A DNA stretch of 64,000 bases from an uncultured Christensenellaceae bacterium (GCA_910586655.1 CAJUIR010000001.1:186001-250000); one strand, 5' to 3'; shown: positions 34,066 to 43,084, counted from the stretch's first letter. A program made the numbers and translations. Notes: generated by a model not told the origin, from the sequence alone.

Positions 34066-35276
34066 GTTCTGTAATCTCCGTTAATTTTCACGTAATCATA
34101 TGTTAAATCGCAACCCCAAGCCGTCGCTTCAAAATCACCGTCGTTTAACGAAACTTCAATGGATATTTCATCTGCGGAAAGCACTGTTTTTGCGTATTCC
34201 TCGGAAAAATCCATCCCCATTCCGTTTTTGCAAACAGACAGATATCCGCCTGCCGACCGAAACGCGACACCGATTTTGCGAACATCGAGATCGGCGCCCG
34301 AATAACCGAGCGCGCACAACACTCTGCCCCAATTTGCATCGCATCCGTACATTGCCGATTTAAAAAGATCGGAACTGATCACGGACTTTGCTGCAAGGCG
34401 CGCGTCCGTCTTGTTCTTGGCGCCGCTGACGCGGCACTCCAATAATTTCGTTGCGCCTTCGCCGTCTTTCGCAAGCATTCGGCAAAGCGCCGTCGTTACT
34501 TCATGCAACGCCGTGCAAAATAAACTGTAATCCGTATTTTCCGAATCAATCTTTTCATTCCCTGCGAGTCCGCTTGCCAAAATCGCGAACGTATCGTTTG
34601 TGGAAGTATCGCCGTCGACGGACAGCATATTGACAGAATCAACGACGTCTGCAGAAAGTGCTTTTTGCAACATTTCCGGCGAAATGTTTACGTCGGTCGT
34701 CACAAACATTAAAAGCGTAGCCATATTGGGACAGATCATTCCGACGCCTTTGCAGATCGCGCCGATCCTGCACACTTTCCCGCCTATCACAAATTCCAAA
34801 GCAATTTCTTTTTTTACGGTATCGGTCGTCATGATCGCTTCGGCGGCAGCCGTACTGTTGTTTCCCAGCCCGCCGACAAGTTCTTTCATTCCGTTCGCAA
34901 TGGGCTCGATGGAAAGTTTTTGCCCGATCACGCCCGTCGACGCTACGATCACGTCTTCTGCCGAAATTCCCGTATGTTTTTCCACCAGACGGCACATTTG
35001 CTGCGCGATCTCCTCGCCGCCCTCGTTACAGGTATTTGCATTTCCGCTGTTTACGATGACCGCGCGCGCAAATCCGTTCTCGATATTTTTTTGCGTAACG
35101 AGAATCGGCGCGCCTTTGACGAGATTTTTTGTGTAAACGCATGCCGCGGCGCACTCCGCATCCGCAACGATGAGCGCCAAATCTTTTTTTATTTTGTTCT
35201 TACGGATCCCACAATGAACTCCGTTGGCGCGAAATCCTTTCGGAGCACAAACGCCGCCCTCAATCTTTTTAAACAT
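34062..35276 (-). CDS. argJ: Glutamate N-acetyltransferase / ornithine acetyltransferase
   Basis: A 404-residue self-cleaving enzyme that recycles the acetyl group from acetylornithine to glutamate and may also use acetyl-CoA. The autocleavage site is in AIMTTDTVKKE, where the second threonine becomes the nucleophile of the beta chain. The oxyanion motif STGVIGQ is present. Its presence means the cyclic arginine pathway is used and no argA/argE is required. Confidence 0.96.
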   Translation of the reverse strand: MFKKIEGGVCAPKGFRANGVHCGIRKNKIKKDLALIVADAECAAACVYTKNLVKGAPILVTQKNIENGFARAVIVNSGNANTCNEGGEEIAQQMCRLVEKHTGISAEDVIVASTGVIGQKLSIEPIANGMKELVGGLGNNSTAAAEAIMTTDTVKKEIALEFVIGGKVCRIGAICKGVGMICPNMATLLMFVTTDVNISPEMLQKALSADVVDSVNMLSVDGDTSTNDTFAILASGLAGNEKIDSENTDYSLFCTALHEVTTALCRMLAKDGEGATKLLECRVSGAKNKTDARLAAKSVISSDLFKSAMYGCDANWGRVLCALGYSGADLDVRKIGVAFRSAGGYLSVCKNGMGMDFSEEYAKTVLSADEISIEVSLNDGDFEATAWGCDLTYDYVKINGDYRT

Positions 35277-35302
35277 GAATTTACCCTATCTTTTTGATTA
35301 TA

Positions 35303-36226
35303 TCACAAACCGATCGTCTCGTCAAGTCCCAGCGCAAGATTCATATTCTGAATTGCAGCGCCCGAAGCGCCTTTTCCGAGATTATCGAACCGCGCGGAAA
35401 GAATTGCCTGTTCTTCGTTTCCGTGTACGAATAATTCCATCTGATTGGTACCGCAAAGCGTATTCGCCGCAATCATTCCGTCAGACATCTGCTTAACGGA
35501 AATAAAACGGCTATTTTCATAATGTGAACGGTACAATTCAAGAAGGGAATCCACCGTTACTTTTTGATTCAAACGCGAAAGAAAGATCGGCACGTTTACC
35601 GTCATACCGCATTCGAAATTACAAATATACGGATTGAAAATCGGCTTTAATGTGAGAGAACACTCTTTCATCATTTCGGGAATATGTTTGTGTGAAAGAG
35701 TCAATCCGTATAATCTGGGCGAATCGAGTTCGCGCTCACGCAGCGTTGCGGTATATTGCGCGATCGCCGATTTTCCCCCTCCCGAATAACCGCTGACCGC
35801 ATGACACACAAACGGGTAATCGTTTGCAGTGATTTTTGCCCGAATCAACGGATACACGAGCGCAATAAATCCGCTTGCATAACAACCCGGATTTGCGATC
35901 CGCTTACTCGCCGCGATCCGTTTGCGATGCTCGGCAGAAAGTTCTGGAAAGCCGTAAGCCCATCCCTCCGCTGTTCTGTGCGCCGTACTCGCGTCGATGA
36001 TCACGGTATCCGGATTGTCGCATAATTGCACTGCTTCGCGCGCGGCGTCGTCGGGCAGACAGAGAAACGTAACGTCCGAATCGTTGACCGCTCTTTTCCG
36101 CGCCGACGTTTGTTTCCTTTCTTCGTCGGAAAGCGAGACGATTTTGATATCGTCCCGCTTTTTTAGTCTTTCATAGATGCGAAGCCCCGTCGTGCCCGCT
36201 TTTCCGTCGATAAATACTTGAATCAT
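35303..36226 (-). CDS. argC: N-acetyl-gamma-glutamyl-phosphate reductase (short type)
   Basis: A 307-residue NADPH enzyme making N-acetylglutamate semialdehyde. The nucleotide motif is DGKAGTTGLRIYERL and the catalytic cysteine is in ANPGCYASGF. Length and N-terminus fit the shorter, type 2 ArgC rather than the 345-residue type. Its ATG overlaps the argG stop by one base (TAATG), so the two are coupled. Confidence 0.93.
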   Translation of the reverse strand: MIQVFIDGKAGTTGLRIYERLKKRDDIKIVSLSDEERKQTSARKRAVNDSDVTFLCLPDDAAREAVQLCDNPDTVIIDASTAHRTAEGWAYGFPELSAEHRKRIAASKRIANPGCYASGFIALVYPLIRAKITANDYPFVCHAVSGYSGGGKSAIAQYTATLRERELDSPRLYGLTLSHKHIPEMMKECSLTLKPIFNPYICNFECGMTVNVPIFLSRLNQKVTVDSLLELYRSHYENSRFISVKQMSDGMIAANTLCGTNQMELFVHGNEEQAILSARFDNLGKGASGAAIQNMNLALGLDETIGL

Positions 36227-37455
36227 TATTTCAGTTTCTTCGCGTCAAGCAACGCCTTCACCTTGATGGGAAGCCCAAACAGATTGATAAATCCCTCGGA
36301 ATCTTTTTGCGAATAGGCTCCGCCGTCGTCGTCGAAGGTTGCGATTTCTTCGCTGTAAAGCGAATTGGGAGAAGATATTCCCGCGCTGGAAAGATTGCCC
36401 TTATAAACGCGGAGTTTGACGTCGCCCGTAACGGTTTCCTGCGTTTTCTCCACAAATGCCGAAAGCGCTTCGCGCAGAGGCGTAAACCACTGTCCGTCGT
36501 ATACCATTTCGCCGAACTTAATGGCAATAAGTTGTTTGTAATGCATGGTCGCTTTATCCAGACAAATCGATTCCAACAGTCGGTGCGCCTCGTAAAGAAT
36601 GGTTCCGCCCGGCGTTTCGTATACGCCGCGGGATTTCATACCCACAAGGCGATTTTCCACAAGATCCGCAAGCCCGACGCCGTTTTTACCGCCGATCTCA
36701 TTCAGTTTTTCGATCAGTTCCACCGCGCCGAGTTTTTTACCGTCCACCGCAGTGGGAATCCCTTTTTCAAAGCGGATTGTTACATACGTAGGTTCATCGG
36801 GCGCCTGAACGGGCGATACGCCCAGTTCCAGAAATCCATCTTTTTCGTACATGGGTTCATTGGCGGGATCTTCCAGATCCAACCCCTCATGCGAAAGATG
36901 CCACAAATTTTTATCTTTGGAATAATTGGTTTCGCGATTGATCTTTAACGGGATATGATGCGATTCCGCATATTCGATTTCTTCCTCGCGGCTCTTGATA
37001 TCCCAGATTCTCCACGGAGCAATAATTTTCATTTCGGGAGCAAACGCTTTGATTGCAAGTTCAAAACGAACCTGATCGTTTCCCTTGCCCGTGCAGCCGT
37101 GGCAAATGGCGTCCGCCTTTTCTTTTTTGGCGATTTCTACGATTCCCTTTGCAATCGCCGGACGCGCAAACGAAGTCCCGAGCAAATATTTATCTTCGTA
37201 TACGGCGCCCGCCTGAATCGTGGGAAATACGTAATCTTCGATAAATTCTTTTTTCAGATCCAAAACGTAGAGTTTCGAAGCGCCCGTTTTAATCGCTTTC
37301 TCTTCCAAACCTTCCAGTTCTGTACCCTGTCCTACGTCGCCCGATACCGCAACCACTTCGCAGTTGTCGTAATTCTCTTTCAGCCAAGGGATAATAATTG
37401 ACGTATCCAATCCGCCAGAATATGCCAAAACTACTTTTTTGATTTTCTTTTCCAT
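36226..37455 (-). CDS. argG: Argininosuccinate synthase
   Basis: A 409-residue ATP pyrophosphatase-type ligase joining citrulline and aspartate. The P-loop AYSGGLDTSIIIPWL and GNDQVRFELAI motifs are clear. The ATG at 37455 is preceded by GGAAAGG; an ATG eight codons upstream is less well spaced. It is the first gene of the arginine operon. argH (argininosuccinate lyase), usually next to argG, is absent from the window. Confidence 0.96.
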   Translation of the reverse strand: MEKKIKKVVLAYSGGLDTSIIIPWLKENYDNCEVVAVSGDVGQGTELEGLEEKAIKTGASKLYVLDLKKEFIEDYVFPTIQAGAVYEDKYLLGTSFARPAIAKGIVEIAKKEKADAICHGCTGKGNDQVRFELAIKAFAPEMKIIAPWRIWDIKSREEEIEYAESHHIPLKINRETNYSKDKNLWHLSHEGLDLEDPANEPMYEKDGFLELGVSPVQAPDEPTYVTIRFEKGIPTAVDGKKLGAVELIEKLNEIGGKNGVGLADLVENRLVGMKSRGVYETPGGTILYEAHRLLESICLDKATMHYKQLIAIKFGEMVYDGQWFTPLREALSAFVEKTQETVTGDVKLRVYKGNLSSAGISSPNSLYSEEIATFDDDGGAYSQKDSEGFINLFGLPIKVKALLDAKKLK

Positions 37456-37487
37456 AGATTTTTCCTTTCCGAATTTCATCAGATTTT

Positions 37488-37516
37488 ATTATAGTAAAAA
37501 ACACACTGTAAGTCAA
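37488..37516 (-). promoter_or_regulatory. Promoter of the arg-car operon
   Basis: TTGACT (37511-37516) and TATAAT (37488-37493), 17-base spacer. Just upstream, 37512-37550 is A/T-rich with imperfect dyads that could hold ArgR sites (AAGAATTTGAATC, TGCATAAATGTAT), but none is a convincing ARG box. Confidence 0.7.
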
Positions 37517-37570
37517 GAATTTGAATCAACAGTTTTGCATAAATGTATAAAATTAAAAATCGAATCCGAT

Positions 37571-38131
37571 TTATTTCTTATTTTCTTTTGCCGTATAGGC
37601 ATACGTTCCGAGCGTTTCGCCCGTTGCGATATATCTTCCGTTCTGATATGCGATCAAAAGTCCGTCTGGAAGAGAAAGTTTCCCCTCTTTGACATACGTT
37701 TCGTCGGCAATCACGTTTACCACTTCTCCGAATATAACGGCATGCGTTCCGAAATCGTTACGGCTTATCACCTTGCATTCAAGCGAAGCAGGGCTCTCCT
37801 GTATATAAGGACAGCGCACACGAACGCCTTTTGCTCTCGTAAGTCCGGCTGCCGCAAACTTATCGCCATTCCTTCCGGAAACCACGCCGCAAACGTCTGT
37901 TGCATGCAATAAATCCTGCGAAACAAGATTTACGGTAAACTCGCCCGTCCGCTCGATCAGCGGCAGAGAATGACGCGCATACCGTACCGAAATGCTGACG
38001 ATCGGAGGCTCGGAATTGACGGTGCCGACCCAGGCAAGCGTAATAATATTATTTTCCGTTTCATCTCCGCAAGTCACCATGACGGCAGGCACCGGCGCAA
38101 GACAAGTGGAAGGCATTAAATTGATTTTCAT
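37571..38131 (-). CDS. Flavin reductase family protein (FMN-binding split barrel)
   Basis: A 186-residue protein of the flavin reductase/FMN-binding split-barrel superfamily. The opening PVPAVMVTCGDETENNIITLAWVGTVNSEPP and the later LVSQDLLHATDVCGV, FGEVVNV are typical. It binds FMN and may reduce flavins or act as a small flavoprotein reductase; the substrate is unknown. The first ATG (38146) contains the ribosome-binding GGAG that serves the ATG at 38131, so I take 38131. It has a promoter at 38172-38200 embedded in the terminator of the amidase gene. Confidence 0.82.
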   Translation of the reverse strand: MKINLMPSTCLAPVPAVMVTCGDETENNIITLAWVGTVNSEPPIVSISVRYARHSLPLIERTGEFTVNLVSQDLLHATDVCGVVSGRNGDKFAAAGLTRAKGVRVRCPYIQESPASLECKVISRNDFGTHAVIFGEVVNVIADETYVKEGKLSLPDGLLIAYQNGRYIATGETLGTYAYTAKENKK

Positions 38132-38150
38132 TGTTCGATGCTCCATTTAT

Positions 38151-38188
38151 TAAAAATAAATCCCGTGCCAAATTATAGCACGGGATTT
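38151..38188 (-). terminator. Terminator of cwlD-like gene
   Basis: AAATCCCGTGC/GCACGGGATTT stem with a nine-base loop, followed by a T-rich run on the minus strand. The loop contains TATAAT. Confidence 0.75.
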
Positions 38189-38200
38189 CAAACAAGTCAA
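38172..38200 (-). promoter_or_regulatory. Promoter of flavin reductase gene, nested in a terminator
   Basis: TTGACT (38195-38200) and TATAAT (38172-38177), exact 17-base spacer. The -10 box is the hairpin loop and the spacer is its 5' arm. Confidence 0.65.
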
Positions 38201-38214
38201 GAACGCTGATTGAA

Positions 38215-38925
38215 TTACGCCGCGGAAGATCCGCATGCAAGATAAGAAAGCGCGCCTTGCGCGATGACGGATGCAACCTTTTTCTGATAATCCTGCGTAA
38301 TGAGCAGCGCTTCGTCTTCGGGATTGGATAAAAATCCGCATTCGACGATCACCGACGGGTAATCGCTGCAATTCAACACATAATAATCGCCTGCGAGCGC
38401 CGAATATTTTTTAGCGGTCTCGGGCATTTCGTTGAACGCAGTCTGTATGGCACAGGCAAGCGTTCTGGACGAAGAAGAATCGTTCCGGAAAAACACCTGA
38501 GCCCCTCTTCTGGAAGTCATTGAAAAAAAATTCTGATGTACGGAAATTACAAGCGCCGGCGCGTTTTCCTGAATAATTTCCGCGCGCTTTTGCATGTCGC
38601 GCTTTTTATATCCTGCGGTGGCTGTCCCGTACAGTCCCGCCTCGGTCGGACGGGTCTGTACCACGCGGAATCCCGCTTCTTCGAACTCTTTTTGGAGACA
38701 TCTGGAAATCGAAAGATTGATATCGCTTTCTTTGACGCCGGAAACTCTTCCCACCACTCCGCCGTCGATCCCTCCGTGTCCTGCATCGATCACTATGGTC
38801 AGCCTCTGCGTATTTGCTGCGGCCGTCCGCGCCAATGCAAAAAAACAAACGCCGAACGTAATGATAACGGCAAGAGCAATGCCGGTAAGTCCGAATATGA
38901 CGCGATGGCGATATAAGAAATTCAT
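38215..38925 (-). CDS. N-acetylmuramoyl-L-alanine amidase (CwlD-like)
   Basis: A 236-residue zinc amidase of the Amidase_3 family. An N-terminal membrane anchor or signal (about 9-34) leads to the catalytic domain with the zinc ligands in DAGHGGIDGG and VISVHQN and the catalytic glutamate in VIVECGFLSNPED. Single-domain, membrane-anchored amidases of this size resemble CwlD, which makes muramic lactam in spore cortex. The sporulation role is an inference. It lies 35 bases downstream of nfnB on the same strand. Confidence 0.85.
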   Translation of the reverse strand: MNFLYRHRVIFGLTGIALAVIITFGVCFFALARTAAANTQRLTIVIDAGHGGIDGGVVGRVSGVKESDINLSISRCLQKEFEEAGFRVVQTRPTEAGLYGTATAGYKKRDMQKRAEIIQENAPALVISVHQNFFSMTSRRGAQVFFRNDSSSSRTLACAIQTAFNEMPETAKKYSALAGDYYVLNCSDYPSVIVECGFLSNPEDEALLITQDYQKKVASVIAQGALSYLACGSSAA

Positions 38926-38960
38926 GTCCTATCCTATGATTCCGCCGCGCTGTTTATGTA

Positions 38961-40352
38961 TTATTTTGAACGGATATATTCATCGATCGCTTTGGCTGCG
39001 GCTTTTCCTGCACCCATAGCCAATATCACGGTTGCCGCACCCGAAACCGCGTCGCCCCCTGCAAACACCCCTTCGATCGATGTTTTTCCATTTTCGTCCG
39101 TTTCTATTTCGCCGCGCGATTTCGTTTGCAATCCCGGCGTAGTCTTTTTGATCAACGGATTTGGGGACGTGCCGAGCGCAAGAATGACGCAATCGACTTC
39201 CATTTCGAATGCGCTTCCCTGTTTTTCGACAGGACGGCGTCTTCCCGATGAATCGGGCGCACCCAATTCCATCTCAACGCATTTCAATGCCCGTACGTCA
39301 TTATTCTCATCGGTCAGAATTTCTACGGGATTCACGAGAAATCTGAATTCAACCGCTTCTTCTTTGGCGTGTTCGATTTCTTCGCGGCGCGCCGGAAGTT
39401 CCTGCTCGGAACGCCGATAAACGATATAAACAGCCTCCGCGCCTAAGCGCTTTGCACTCCTTGCGGCATCCATTGCAACGTTACCGCCGCCGATCACTGC
39501 CACTTTTTTTGCGGAAACAATCGGCGTCTTGCTATTTTCCCGATAGGCTTTCATCAAATTGGTGCGCGTCAGAAATTCGTTTGCCGAAAAAACGCCTTTT
39601 GCACTCTCTCCGCGAATCCCCATAAAACGAGGAAGCCCTGCGCCCGTGCCCAAAAATACCGCTTCGAAACCGTACTCGGTTTTCAGTTCTTCTACGGTAA
39701 ACAATCTGCCGATCACCGAATTGGTTTCAAACTTTACGCCTGCGTTTTTTAATCCTTCTATCTCACGCTCTACGATCGATTTCGGCAAACGGAATTCCGG
39801 AATCCCGTAAACAAGCACGCCGCCGGGGGTATGTAAGGCTTCAAATACGGTTACGGAATATCCCGACTTAGCGAGATCCCCCGCACAGGCAAGCCCTGCG
39901 GGTCCCGAACCCACAACGGCAACTTTATGCCCGTTCGGCTTACACTCCGCTGCCGCACCGCCCTGACGGTTATGGAAGTCAGCAACAAACCGTTCCAGAC
40001 GTCCGATCGCCACGGCTTCGCCTTTGACCCCGCGCGTACATTTTCCTTCGCACTGCGTTTCCTGCGGACATACTCTGCCGCAAACGGCAGGAAGCGAAGA
40101 CGTACGGGCAATGACCTGGTACGCCTCCTCAAATTTGCCTTCTGCGGTCAACGCAACAAAATCCGGAATATTCACATTGACGGGACAGCCCGAGATACAG
40201 GGCTTATTTTTGCAGTTAAGACAGCGTTTCGCCTCGTCGATCGCCGCTTCCTCGGAATAGCCTAACGCCACTTCCTCGAAGTTTTTATTTCTGATTAAAG
40301 CGTCCTGTACCGGCATGGGGTTTTTATCTGGACGCATGTTAAAATTCGGCAT
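38961..40352 (-). CDS. nfnB: NfnB-type NADPH-binding subunit (glutamate synthase small-subunit-like)
   Basis: A 463-residue flavoprotein resembling the glutamate synthase small chain. N-terminal cysteine clusters for two [4Fe-4S] centres (CLNCKNKPCISGCP and CGRVCPQETQCEGKC) are followed by FAD (VVGSGPAGLACAGDLA) and NADPH (VIGGGNVAMDAARSA) sites and a final FAD motif (GVFAGGDAVSGAATVI). Directly preceded by a ferredoxin-NADP reductase-like gene, it forms the NfnAB pair, which couples NADH and reduced ferredoxin to NADP reduction by electron bifurcation. A free glutamate synthase subunit is the alternative, but no large subunit is nearby. Confidence 0.88.
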   Translation of the reverse strand: MPNFNMRPDKNPMPVQDALIRNKNFEEVALGYSEEAAIDEAKRCLNCKNKPCISGCPVNVNIPDFVALTAEGKFEEAYQVIARTSSLPAVCGRVCPQETQCEGKCTRGVKGEAVAIGRLERFVADFHNRQGGAAAECKPNGHKVAVVGSGPAGLACAGDLAKSGYSVTVFEALHTPGGVLVYGIPEFRLPKSIVEREIEGLKNAGVKFETNSVIGRLFTVEELKTEYGFEAVFLGTGAGLPRFMGIRGESAKGVFSANEFLTRTNLMKAYRENSKTPIVSAKKVAVIGGGNVAMDAARSAKRLGAEAVYIVYRRSEQELPARREEIEHAKEEAVEFRFLVNPVEILTDENNDVRALKCVEMELGAPDSSGRRRPVEKQGSAFEMEVDCVILALGTSPNPLIKKTTPGLQTKSRGEIETDENGKTSIEGVFAGGDAVSGAATVILAMGAGKAAAKAIDEYIRSK

Positions 40353-41195
40353 TTAATTTTCCCCCTTGGGATAGAGATTGCAGTGCTTTTCCCGCGCACG
40401 CGCTTCAAACGCCTTGTAAGATCCCGCGCGCTGCATTGCTTCGTCGAAATCGATCAAATGCGCATCGAAATCAGGACCGTCGACGCAAGCAAATTTCATT
40501 TCTCCGCCGACGCTGACACGGCAGCAACCGCACATGCCCGTTCCGTCGATCATGATCGGGTTCATACTGGCGACCGTTTTGACTCCATACGGCAACGTCG
40601 TTTGGGCAACGAATTTCATCATGATCAGCGGACCGATAGTGATCACTTCATCAAACTGTTCTCCTGCTTCCAATAACCGTTTCAGCGGAATACAGACGTT
40701 TCCCTTTTCGCCGTAACTTCCGTCATCCGTCATCATGATCATTCTGTCGCTTGCTTCACTGAATTCCCGTTCCAGTATGACGAGATCCCGACTGCGGAAA
40801 CCGACGATCGAAGTTACATCCGCCCCCATATTTTTCAGGGCGCGCGCAACGGGAAGCGCAATCGCGCAGCCGACCCCGCCTCCGATAACGGCGACCTTTT
40901 TCAAACCGGTAAGATGCGTGGGCATTCCCAAAGGTCCCACAAAATCGGCAAGCGATTCCCCCTCTTTTTTATCGTTCAATTCCATCGTCGTTGCCCCGAC
41001 CACTTGAAAAATGATGGTGACTCCGCCCGTTTGGGGATCGCATGCGGCAATGGTAAGCGGGATCCGTTCTCCGTCGGAATCCGCGCGTACGATCACAAAC
41101 TGACCTGCCAGGGCTTTTTTTGCAATAAAGGGCGCTTTGATTTCCATCTTTGTTACCGTGGGATTCAAACTTTCTTTTTTTAAAATCCGATACAT
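40353..41195 (-). CDS. nfnA: NfnA-type ferredoxin/NADH subunit (sulfide dehydrogenase-like)
   Basis: A 280-residue FAD/NAD-binding reductase of the dihydroorotate dehydrogenase electron-transfer type. An FAD-binding barrel (GERIPLTIAACD) and NAD site (VIGGGVGCAIALPVARAL) are followed by a C-terminal [2Fe-2S] cluster: DGTGMCGCCRVS and FACVDGPDFDAH. Its stop is immediately before the nfnB ATG. Together they should form the cytoplasmic NfnAB transhydrogenase typical of fermentative anaerobes. It has a strong promoter at 41250-41278. Confidence 0.9.
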   Translation of the reverse strand: MYRILKKESLNPTVTKMEIKAPFIAKKALAGQFVIVRADSDGERIPLTIAACDPQTGGVTIIFQVVGATTMELNDKKEGESLADFVGPLGMPTHLTGLKKVAVIGGGVGCAIALPVARALKNMGADVTSIVGFRSRDLVILEREFSEASDRMIMMTDDGSYGEKGNVCIPLKRLLEAGEQFDEVITIGPLIMMKFVAQTTLPYGVKTVASMNPIMIDGTGMCGCCRVSVGGEMKFACVDGPDFDAHLIDFDEAMQRAGSYKAFEARAREKHCNLYPKGEN

Positions 41196-41249
41196 GACTG
41201 CTCCTTTACCGCATTGGGCTGAAACGTAATTTGTATATATTGTTTCATA

Positions 41250-41278
41250 ATTATAAAGATTTTACATTGTTTTGTCAA
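41250..41278 (-). promoter_or_regulatory. Promoter of nfnAB
   Basis: TTGACA (41273-41278) and TATAAT (41250-41255), 17-base spacer; both boxes match consensus. Confidence 0.85.
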
Positions 41279-41335
41279 TCTTACGCTTGACATAATCGAC
41301 AATCATGTTATTTTTTTGAAAGTTGGTCAATCTTC

Positions 41336-41364
41336 TTGACAATTTTACGCTACGAAACTATAAT
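41336..41364 (+). promoter_or_regulatory. Promoter of degV-like gene
   Basis: TTGACA (41336-41341) and TATAAT (41359-41364), 17-base spacer, both consensus. It is divergent from the nfnAB promoter with about 57 bases between the -35 boxes. Confidence 0.85.
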
Positions 41365-41400
41365 AAAACCAATAAAAATCCAATTTTACGGAGTGATAAA

Positions 41401-42267
41401 ATGGCAAACGTCAAAATCGTTACCGATTCGAACAGCGGTATTACTCAGGCAGACGCAAAACAACTCGGCATATCGGTGATACCGATGCCCTTTTTGATCG
41501 ACGGTACCGAATATTTCGAAGACATTACCCTTTCTCAAGAAGAATTCTATCGCTTTTTACAAGGCGATACGACAGTTTCTACCTCCCAGCCCTCGATCGC
41601 TGGCATAACCGACCTTTGGGACGAACTATTAAAAGACGGCAGCGAAATCGTACATATTCCCATGTCGAGCGGACTTTCGGAATCGTGCCACACCGCTCAA
41701 AAACTTGCGCAGGAATATCACGGAAAAGTTCACGTTGTCGATAACCAACGCATCTCCGTTACGCAAAAACAGAGCGTACTTGACGCGATCAAACTTGCAA
41801 AGGAAGGAAAATCCGCTGCGGAAATCGCACAAATTCTGACCGATACAAAATTGGACGCAAGCATCTATATTGCGCTCGATACGCTGAAATATCTGAAAAA
41901 AGGCGGCAGACTTACCCCCGCCGCGGCATTGATCGGTACGATTCTGAAAATCAAACCCGTTTTACAGATCCAAGGTCAAAAACTTGATGCGTTCAAAAAA
42001 GTACAGACTTTGAAAAAAGCGAAAGAAGTGATCGTATCTGCACTGAAATCCGATTTGGAAGTACGCTTTGCCGATTTAACAAAAAAAGGTCAAATGGCAA
42101 TTGCGATCGCACACACGGCGAACGATAAGGAAGCGGAAATCTTTAAAGCAGAATTAGAAAATACATTCCCCGACGTACCGGTTGTTTACACAGATCCTCT
42201 TTCACTGAGCGTATCCTGCCACATCGGTCCCGGCGCGCTCGCCGCGGTTTGCATGCGCGTTCTTTAA
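41401..42267 (+). CDS. DegV family fatty-acid-binding protein
   Basis: A 288-residue EDD/DegV-fold protein. The first strand VKIVTDSNSG, the lipid-site motif TTVSTSQPSIAG and the late HIGPGALAAV are diagnostic. FakB members of this family hold a fatty acid for phosphorylation by FakA; fakA is not in the window. The frame is open from 41323, but that ATG lies upstream of the promoter. The ATG at 41401 follows ACGGAGTG and is the true start. Monocistronic. Confidence 0.9.
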   Translation: MANVKIVTDSNSGITQADAKQLGISVIPMPFLIDGTEYFEDITLSQEEFYRFLQGDTTVSTSQPSIAGITDLWDELLKDGSEIVHIPMSSGLSESCHTAQKLAQEYHGKVHVVDNQRISVTQKQSVLDAIKLAKEGKSAAEIAQILTDTKLDASIYIALDTLKYLKKGGRLTPAAALIGTILKIKPVLQIQGQKLDAFKKVQTLKKAKEVIVSALKSDLEVRFADLTKKGQMAIAIAHTANDKEAEIFKAELENTFPDVPVVYTDPLSLSVSCHIGPGALAAVCMRVL

Positions 42268-42280
42268 ATTTTCATACGTT

Positions 42281-42313
42281 AAAAACAGACGCAGAATCTG
42301 CGTCTGTTTTTTT
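42281..42313. terminator. Bidirectional terminator between degV and the nitrilase-like gene
   Basis: AAACAGACGCAG/CTGCGTCTGTTT stem with A and T runs on either side. Confidence 0.85.
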
Positions 42314-42329
42314 GTTCGTTACAAATAAA

Positions 42330-43004
42330 TTAAAATCCGGTCTTGCTTTTTCTGAATAAACCGCGTTGGCGGGTTTCGACCAAATGATATTCCTGTTCGC
42401 GCTGTAAATCGTAAAAACAGGGATTTTGCGGAGAAGCAAACCTTACTTTTCCACTGATGTCCGCCGCTTGCGCGTATCCGTAAGAACAGACGCAAACAGG
42501 AATCCCGTAAAGAAACGCGCCCGCGCGCATCAGCGTTTGTTCCAGACTGTCGTTCAGTTCCTCACACAAACACAGCGCGACTTCCGCCCCGCAAACGGAA
42601 AGCGTTTGCAACACCTGCGAAAAATACAGATCTTCCGCAACTACGATTCCTATTTTACCTACGCTTGTATCGTATATTTTAATTCCCGCTCCGCAGCGGT
42701 ATTCGTCGGCATCGATTCGGTTGACCATATCGGATACGCCTAAAATACGTCCCCGTTCCGCAACCACAACCGATTTGCGACGAATCCCCCTCGCATCGGT
42801 AAAACAGCCGCATACGACAATATTCCTACGCTCTTTGGAAAGAAGCGCAACGTCTTCAAACAGTCCCGTTTCACCTCTCAGTTCCCGTTCATAACTCACT
42901 TCGCCGAGTGTCTGAAATCCGCCGCAGATCACGTCTGCCGCGCCCTGTGTATTCAAACCGGAAAATTCGGCTAAACTTCCGCCTGTTACAAAACAAATGC
43001 GCAT
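42330..43004 (-). CDS. Nitrilase-fold protein lacking the catalytic triad
   Basis: A 225-residue protein whose spacing resembles the carbon-nitrogen hydrolase fold: RKSVVVAERGRILG, then GKIGIVVAEDLYFSQVLQTLSVCGAEV where active members read ICYDLRFPE with the nucleophilic cysteine. Here that position is alanine (residue 123). The usual glutamate and lysine positions also look replaced. It is therefore probably a pseudoenzyme or binding protein, or a very distant relative. The start at 43004 follows GGGAG; an ATG four codons upstream overlaps that site. It is the only gene in its unit, with a possible TATACT box near 43018-43023. Confidence 0.5.
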   Translation of the reverse strand: MRICFVTGGSLAEFSGLNTQGAADVICGGFQTLGEVSYERELRGETGLFEDVALLSKERRNIVVCGCFTDARGIRRKSVVVAERGRILGVSDMVNRIDADEYRCGAGIKIYDTSVGKIGIVVAEDLYFSQVLQTLSVCGAEVALCLCEELNDSLEQTLMRAGAFLYGIPVCVCSYGYAQAADISGKVRFASPQNPCFYDLQREQEYHLVETRQRGLFRKSKTGF

Positions 43005-43050
43005 ATATACTCCCATTTAGTATATCGTTACCGCGCATATTTTGGTGCAT

Positions 43051-43080
43051 AATAAAAGGACGCGATCGCGTCCTTTTTTA
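43051..43080 (-). terminator. Terminator after mscL
   Basis: AAAAGGACGC/GCGTCCTTTT with a GATC loop, flanked by T-rich sequence. It closes the purA-to-mscL operon. Confidence 0.8.
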
Positions 43081-43084
43081 AATA

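Noticed and set aside
37512..37550. ARG box upstream of argG
   Set aside because: A/T-rich imperfect dyads exist but none matches the 18-base consensus well enough to call an operator.
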